From: Pedobacter sp. Bi126
GTDB lineage: Bacteria > Bacteroidota > Bacteroidia > Sphingobacteriales > Sphingobacteriaceae
Assembly: GCF_918698245.1 (NCBI RefSeq)
Contig: NZ_CAKKMS010000007.1
Location: 124,001 to 188,000 of the forward strand
Length of the DNA stretch: 64,000 bases
Direction: 5' to 3'
In this document: piece by piece, positions 60,127-64,000 of the stretch
Numbering within the stretch: position 1 is the stretch's first letter
Layout: every line of letters begins with the position of its first letter
The notes under the pieces: model-generated
Told to the model about the DNA's origin: nothing
What the model saw: the letters and a program-made list of their open reading frames with translations, nothing else
The model's database searches: none
Position numbers and translations under genes: made by a program

Positions 60127-61575
60127 ATGAAATATCTTTTCGCTGCAGCGCTTCTTTGTACCACTTTATTTGTAAATGCCCAGGATAAATTTGGTGATGT
60201 TTTTGCCAAAATCAATGCTGACGTACAGCAAAATTCAAAAGCTTATCAAACACTTAAATATGAAACCGAAACTATCGGTCATCGTTTAACGGGTTCTACA
60301 AACGGCGCAAAAGCAGAGCAATATGCCTTCGATTTATTAAAATCTTACGGCTGTGAAGTGAAGTTTCAACCTTTTGAAGTAGAAAGCTGGGCAAGAAAAA
60401 CAATCAGTGTAGAAATAGGTGCTGATAAAAACAGTTTGACCAAAATGAAGGCTGTTACTTTAGCACATTCGCCGGTTAGTGCAGACGTTACTGGTGAGAT
60501 AGTAGATGCAGGTAATGGATTGGAGGCAGATTATCAAGCCAGTCCTGAGAAGTTTAAAGGTAAAATTGCATTGATTTATTTGGGTGTATTACCAGGCTCT
60601 CCGGCTGGGACAAAGTCATTACACCGCTCAGAAAAGACGGCCATTGCCACAAAATACGGCGCAATTGGGGTAATTACTATTAATACGGTAAAAGGTGGCG
60701 TGCTTTTAACCGGAACGGCTTCGGTAACGGGTAAACTGATCCCTATTCCCGCTATTTGTATTGGATTAGAAGACGGTACAGCTTTAAAGGAAAAAATTAA
60801 ATCACAGCCACAGATTGCACATATCGCCATGACGAATTTCTCTGGTTTAATCAAAGCGAGAAACGTAGTTGCTACTTTTAAAGGAACCGAGTTGCCTAAG
60901 GATAAAGTTGTAGTGGGTGGGCATTTAGATAGCTGGGACTTAGCAACCGGTGCAATCGACAATGGAATTGGTTCTTTTGCTATTATAGATATGGCACGTA
61001 CCTTTAAAAAACTGAATTTAAAAACCAAACGTACCGTAGAATTTGTACTGTTTATGGGCGAGGAGCAAGGTTTATTGGGGTCTAAAGCATACGTCGATCA
61101 GGCTAAGAAAGACAAAACATTAAGCCAGGTTAAGTTTATGCTGAATTACGACATGACCAACGATCCGAAAGGTTTTTCTACTTCAAGAGCAGAAATGAAA
61201 AGTTTGTTTACGGCCTGGGGAGCTGATATTGTAAAAATTGATACTGGTTTCAAAAATCTGTTTAATGCTGGCGCTGGTTTGCATAGCGATCATCAACCGT
61301 TTATGTTAGAGGGGATTCCTACCGGCGGTGGTTTTGGTGGTAAATTGCCAAACAATTCTGGTCCATTTTATCACTCAGATGGCGATAGTTTTAAACTGGT
61401 TGATGAGCAGGAGCTTAAAAATACGGTGCGTTACAGCGCGATGTTAACTTACGCTTTAGCCAATACACCGAAAATTCCTGTTGGTGTTCAGGGCGAAGAG
61501 GAGCTAAGGGCTTTCTTAGAATCGCAGAACCTAAAGGAGCCTTTGAGTATTGCCGGTGAGTGGAGGTGGAAATAA
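60127..61575 (+). CDS. Secreted M28 family metallopeptidase (carboxypeptidase Q-like)
   Basis: A 482-residue peptidase with signal peptide (1-19, ending FVNAQ). A PA-type inserted domain is at about 125-260. The zinc ligands are in GGHLDSWD (His and Asp), DNGIG (Asp), GEEQGLLG (Glu, Glu) and YHSDGD (His). It removes amino acids from peptides in the periplasm or outside. Its full length and both zinc sites are intact. Related to plasma glutamate carboxypeptidase. Monocistronic. Confidence 0.9.
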   Translation: MKYLFAAALLCTTLFVNAQDKFGDVFAKINADVQQNSKAYQTLKYETETIGHRLTGSTNGAKAEQYAFDLLKSYGCEVKFQPFEVESWARKTISVEIGADKNSLTKMKAVTLAHSPVSADVTGEIVDAGNGLEADYQASPEKFKGKIALIYLGVLPGSPAGTKSLHRSEKTAIATKYGAIGVITINTVKGGVLLTGTASVTGKLIPIPAICIGLEDGTALKEKIKSQPQIAHIAMTNFSGLIKARNVVATFKGTELPKDKVVVGGHLDSWDLATGAIDNGIGSFAIIDMARTFKKLNLKTKRTVEFVLFMGEEQGLLGSKAYVDQAKKDKTLSQVKFMLNYDMTNDPKGFSTSRAEMKSLFTAWGADIVKIDTGFKNLFNAGAGLHSDHQPFMLEGIPTGGGFGGKLPNNSGPFYHSDGDSFKLVDEQELKNTVRYSAMLTYALANTPKIPVGVQGEEELRAFLESQNLKEPLSIAGEWRWK

Positions 61576-61949
61576 TTTCATAGATTTTCTTGCCTCTTTC
61601 CTTACGGGGTGATTACACTGATGTTGCCTACGGGTTGATTACACCGATTTTAGGATTGCACAGATATGATTAATTCCCGTAAGATAATTCGTCATTTAGA
61701 CAGTAGTGTTCCAAAGGAACTCCTTCGGAGGAGAAATCTTTGCGAGACACCAGAATAGCTTTACAATCAAAACCACTTAAATGTTACACACCTGTCTTTT
61801 AGCGGGCGTGAGCAATGGATTGAAGGCTAATTCGATGTTAATGTCTTGTGATTTTTATTCCTGTAAGTGTTAAATCTGGGCTTTGTTTTTGACTGTGTGG
61901 TTGTTAATCATATATTTGTTTTAGTCCCAAACAAAAAATCTGAGTAAAA
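61576..61949. repeat. Intergenic repeats and promoter of M23 gene
   Basis: Two GATTACACYGATTTT-like fragments (61612, 61640; also near 5552) and a short CGTCATTTAGACAGTAGTGTTCC relative of the GTCATCTCGAC family (about 61691-61750) are visible. The M23 promoter lies at 61888-61918. No gene. Confidence 0.6.
61888..61918 (+). promoter_or_regulatory. Bacteroidota promoter of M23-bactofilin operon
   Basis: TTTG at 61888-61891, then 19 bases, then TATATTTG at 61911-61918: an exact consensus. ATG is 32 bases beyond. Confidence 0.7.
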
Positions 61950-62786
61950 ATGAACAGAAAACGGAACAAAACAACCGTAATTTTTGTAAATAATAATCAA
62001 AGTTCAAGCAAGCCCATCCAAGTTCCAACAGGATACATTGTACACTGGAAAAAGTATATTTTAGGCGTTTTAGGAGTATTCTTAGTACTTATATCCGGCA
62101 TATTTTACCTGATCCGCAGTAATTCGAGTGTAGAATTAGCCAAGAGTAAACTTGAACTGGCGCTTTTAAAAAGTAAAGACAAACAATCCGTTATCGATAC
62201 TTCTTCCCTAAAAAAGCATTACCAATCAATAGATAAAAAGCTGCTTACCATCAATAAATACCTAAAAGCAAGAGGGTTAAAGCCAATTTTAACGGGCAAT
62301 GCAGGCGGAGAGCAAAGTGATGATATTCTATCGGCTGAAGAAATCGGTGAGTTTTACGACAACTACCTGAGTAAAATTGCCTATAATGTAGCCTACACGC
62401 CTATGGGTTATCCACATTTAGGTACAATCACATCTGGGTATGGGCATCGCGAAAATCCTTTTAGTGGTGAAAATGTGGAGACACATAAAGGACTCGATAT
62501 CAGGGCCAATTATGGCGACATTGTTAAATGTACAGCGAACGGTAAGGTGATTTTTGCAGGAAGACGCGGTGGTTATGGCAATTGTATCGTAATTAAACAC
62601 GGTAATGGTTTTGAAACCTACTATGGTCACCTTTCTAAAATTTTGGTAAGGGTAGATGAGGATGTTATTGCGGGCAACAACATTGGCAAAGCTGGCTCAA
62701 CCGGGCGGTCAACCGGGCCACATTTACATTATGAAGTGCATAAAAATGGTAAAGTTATAAATCCAAGATCCTTTTTAACCTTATAA
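61950..62786 (+). CDS. Membrane-anchored M23 metallopeptidase (LytM-like)
   Basis: A 278-residue protein with a transmembrane helix (about 31-50) and a short coiled-coil (about 60-100). The LytM domain (about 150-278) keeps the zinc and catalytic residues: GYGHRENPF, THKGLDIRANYGD (His, Asp) and HLHYEV. It probably cleaves peptidoglycan peptide bonds in the periplasm. It is five bases from the bactofilin gene. This M23-bactofilin pair is found in other bacteria, where bactofilins guide cell-wall enzymes that set cell shape. Confidence 0.92.
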   Translation: MNRKRNKTTVIFVNNNQSSSKPIQVPTGYIVHWKKYILGVLGVFLVLISGIFYLIRSNSSVELAKSKLELALLKSKDKQSVIDTSSLKKHYQSIDKKLLTINKYLKARGLKPILTGNAGGEQSDDILSAEEIGEFYDNYLSKIAYNVAYTPMGYPHLGTITSGYGHRENPFSGENVETHKGLDIRANYGDIVKCTANGKVIFAGRRGGYGNCIVIKHGNGFETYYGHLSKILVRVDEDVIAGNNIGKAGSTGRSTGPHLHYEVHKNGKVINPRSFLTL

Positions 62787-62791
62787 GAAAC

Positions 62792-63181
62792 ATGTTCAAG
62801 AAAAACAACCAGATTAAAGACTTAAATCAACAAGAAATTTCTACGCTAATTGGCCTCGGCTTTACCATTACCGGCGATCTAAAAGGAAAAGCAGTAGTGA
62901 GGATCGATGGAACCGTAATCGGAAATGTAAATGTTGAAGGCGGCATTGTTTTAGGTGAAAAAGGGATGATTAAAGGCGACATACAAACCGCTTCGGCCAT
63001 TATTTATGGAACGGTTAACGGAAATGTGAAAGCCCAAAACCTGGAAATAAAAAAAACAGGCAGGGTTAATGGCGACATTAAAACGGAAGCCCTCGAAATT
63101 GAACTAGGTGCACAGTACAATGGAAAACTCGAAATGCACCAATCGGGTAAAACTGAAGATAAAGTAGCGGTAAAAGTCTAG
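62792..63181 (+). CDS. Bactofilin family cytoskeletal protein
   Basis: A 129-residue bactofilin (DUF583). The core (about 25-115) has parallel beta-helix repeats such as GKAVVRIDGTVIGNVNVEGGIVLGEKG and VNGNVKAQNLEIKKTG. Short polar tails frame it. Bactofilins polymerise without nucleotide into filaments that scaffold peptidoglycan enzymes. It is in an operon with the M23 peptidase five bases upstream. A palindrome of the GGTTGGTGTCTCACCAACC type follows its stop. Confidence 0.94.
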   Translation: MFKKNNQIKDLNQQEISTLIGLGFTITGDLKGKAVVRIDGTVIGNVNVEGGIVLGEKGMIKGDIQTASAIIYGTVNGNVKAQNLEIKKTGRVNGDIKTEALEIELGAQYNGKLEMHQSGKTEDKVAVKV

Positions 63182-63188
63182 TTTGTAT

Positions 63189-63212
63189 ATTGGTTGGTGT
63201 CTCACCAACCAA
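63189..63212. repeat. GGTTGGTGTCTCACCAACC palindrome, third copy
   Basis: A 19-base near-perfect palindrome just after bactofilin, same as copies at 23353 and 23394. It may serve as a transcription terminator between convergent genes. Confidence 0.7.
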
Positions 63213-63229
63213 CATAATCCAACTCAGCC

Positions 63230-63658
63230 TTAACCACTAATATAACTTTCCAATTGCGAAATGGTCTGTTTTTGATCTGCAATGATAAACTTTACCACAT
63301 CACCGATCGAAACCATTCCTTTTACTTCGTCGTTTTCTACAACGGGTAAATGGCGGATGTGTTTATCGGTCATCAGCTCCATGCAATAATCGATACTGTC
63401 GCTTAAGTTAATGGTGATCGGACTGCCCGTCATTGCTTCTTTAATCAAAGTATCTTTTGATGATTTACCCTGAAGGATGATTTTTCGGGCATAATCGCGT
63501 TCCGTAAAAATGCCATGTAGCCGATCGTTTTCCATGACCAATACCGCGCTGATGTTCTTTTCCGTCATTACTTTTAAGGCATCTAAAACAGAAATATTTT
63601 CTGATACCGAGATAATCCGTACCTGTTTGGTATCTAACAAGTGTTTTACGCTTTTCAT
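63230..63658 (-). CDS. CBS-domain pair protein
   Basis: A 142-residue protein made only of two CBS motifs (about 8-60 and 72-130). NISAVLVMENDRLHGIFTERDYARKIIL and KHIRHLPVVENDEVKGMVSIGDVVKFII are typical. CBS pairs bind adenine nucleotides and regulate associated proteins. The partner here is not obvious; the gene is single. The ATG at 63658 is supported by the length of homologues. Confidence 0.92.
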   Translation of the reverse strand: MKSVKHLLDTKQVRIISVSENISVLDALKVMTEKNISAVLVMENDRLHGIFTERDYARKIILQGKSSKDTLIKEAMTGSPITINLSDSIDYCMELMTDKHIRHLPVVENDEVKGMVSIGDVVKFIIADQKQTISQLESYISG

Positions 63659-63761
63659 AAAACTTAATTTGGTTATAACAATTTAAGAAATAATTAGCTG
63701 AATATCAAAGTTTTGTTTTAGGTTGTTAACTGCTTTACAAACAGCACACAGTTTTATGTTT

Positions 63762-63864
63762 CCTAAACCTGACAGGAACGGCAGCTCCCAATTGAAAATT
63801 GGGACTATAGTGAATGGCAGGACCAGAGCAGAACAAAGAACGCCAGGACTTGCTTTTCAAAAAA
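63762..63864 (+). repeat. Dispersed repeat, CCTAAACCTGACA / GAATGGCAGGAC family, copy 2
   Basis: Head CCTAAACCTGACAGGAACGG, an inner hairpin CTCCCAATTG / CAATTTTCAATTGGGA-type, core GGGACTATAGTGAATGGCAGGAC and tail TGCTTTTCAAAAAA. It matches 13162-13257 (minus) in head, core and tail. The ordered conservation of short blocks with variable spacers suggests either a structured RNA or the remains of a small mobile element. Confidence 0.6.
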
Positions 63865-63950
63865 TAGCTAAAATATGAGGTGTTGGAGCTTGTGCTGAGA
63901 AAATAGAAATACTATTTTACAATCTGTAAACCTGCTTGTACTTTTAATTA

Positions 63951-63982
63951 TTTGGGTTTGACAAAGCTATGCCGTAACTTTG
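63951..63982 (+). promoter_or_regulatory. Bacteroidota promoter facing out of window
   Basis: TTTG at 63951-63954, 20 bases, then TAACTTTG at 63975-63982. A second TTTG at 63957 gives a shorter spacing. The gene it serves is beyond the right edge. Confidence 0.65.
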
Positions 63983-64000
63983 CATTTCATTTAAAACAAA

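Larger units (their letters stand above)
63659..64000. repeat. Terminal intergenic region with dispersed repeat and rightward promoter
   Basis: The last 342 bases have no gene. They contain the full-length CCTAAACCTGACA ... GAATGGCAGGAC ... TGCTTTTCAAAAAA element (63762-63864) and a promoter (63951-63982) that points out of the window. Confidence 0.7.

Noticed and set aside
1..64000. tRNA or rRNA genes
   Set aside because: No stretch with a TTCGA T-loop and matching acceptor ends, nor rRNA sequence, was noticed by eye. A tRNAscan run would be needed to be sure.

Overview
The window looks like a chromosomal segment from the phylum Bacteroidota, most likely family Sphingobacteriaceae (Pedobacter-like). 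The support is AT-rich DNA, promoters of the TTTG / TAnnTTTG type, almost no Shine-Dalgarno sequences, bacillithiol genes (bshA, ypdA), and characteristic families (OstA-like protein, RluB with a long basic repeat tail, bactofilin, AIM24, DUF1361, RskA-type anti-sigma). No rRNA, tRNA, phage, insertion sequence or CRISPR array was recognised. The genus is inference.

Layout. 0-2.6 kb: partial CYTH gene, ACT-domain gene and secreted GH20 hexosaminidase, all on the minus strand. 2.9-9.9 kb: a minus-strand catabolic cluster (ethanolamine-type permease, glutamine-synthetase-like ligase, iron alcohol dehydrogenase, class I glutamine amidotransferase-like hydrolase, aldehyde dehydrogenase, small SpoIIAA/STAS-like protein). 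It reads as a gamma-glutamylated amino-alcohol pathway, probably for ethanolamine. 10-17 kb: yiaA, nnr, AIM24, ECF sigma/anti-sigma pair, lipA, a GNAT. 17-23.5 kb: cysS, a racemase, a DUF559 endonuclease-like gene bracketed by palindromes with a truncated second copy, a glutaminyl-cyclase-like lipoprotein, and a GDPD homologue that has lost both catalytic histidines. 23.5-31 kb: small membrane proteins, methyltransferase, DinB, RDD, HD hydrolase, MoxR and two SurA-like proteins. 31-38.5 kb: a protein resembling DNA polymerase III psi (HolD), rdgB, a ParE-type toxin-antitoxin pair, OstA-like protein, tilS, bshA. 38.7-47 kb: J-domain/KTSC protein, PhyH, SRPBCC, lactonase, RluB, lytic transglycosylase, a ferredoxin-type reductase, DUF1361. 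47.6-64 kb: uvrA, tatD, asparaginase, persulfide dioxygenase-rhodanese, ypdA, alpha/beta hydrolase, polyprenyl synthase, TerC, M28 peptidase, M23 peptidase plus bactofilin, CBS protein.

Many intergenic gaps hold short palindromic repeats. Several families recur: GTCATTCCCGC, GTCATTGCGAG and GTCATCTCGA palindromes; CCCCCTGCCCCCTTCAAAGGGGG; AACTTGCGAAGTCT; GGTTGGTGTCTCACCAACC; and a roughly 100-bp element with a CCTAAACCTGACA head and a GAATGGCAGGAC core. In two places (AIM24 and DUF559) a truncated duplicate of a gene's 3' end sits next to such repeats.

The most interesting points are the gamma-glutamyl ethanolamine cluster, the DUF559-palindrome association, the HolD-like protein and the probable GDPD pseudoenzyme.
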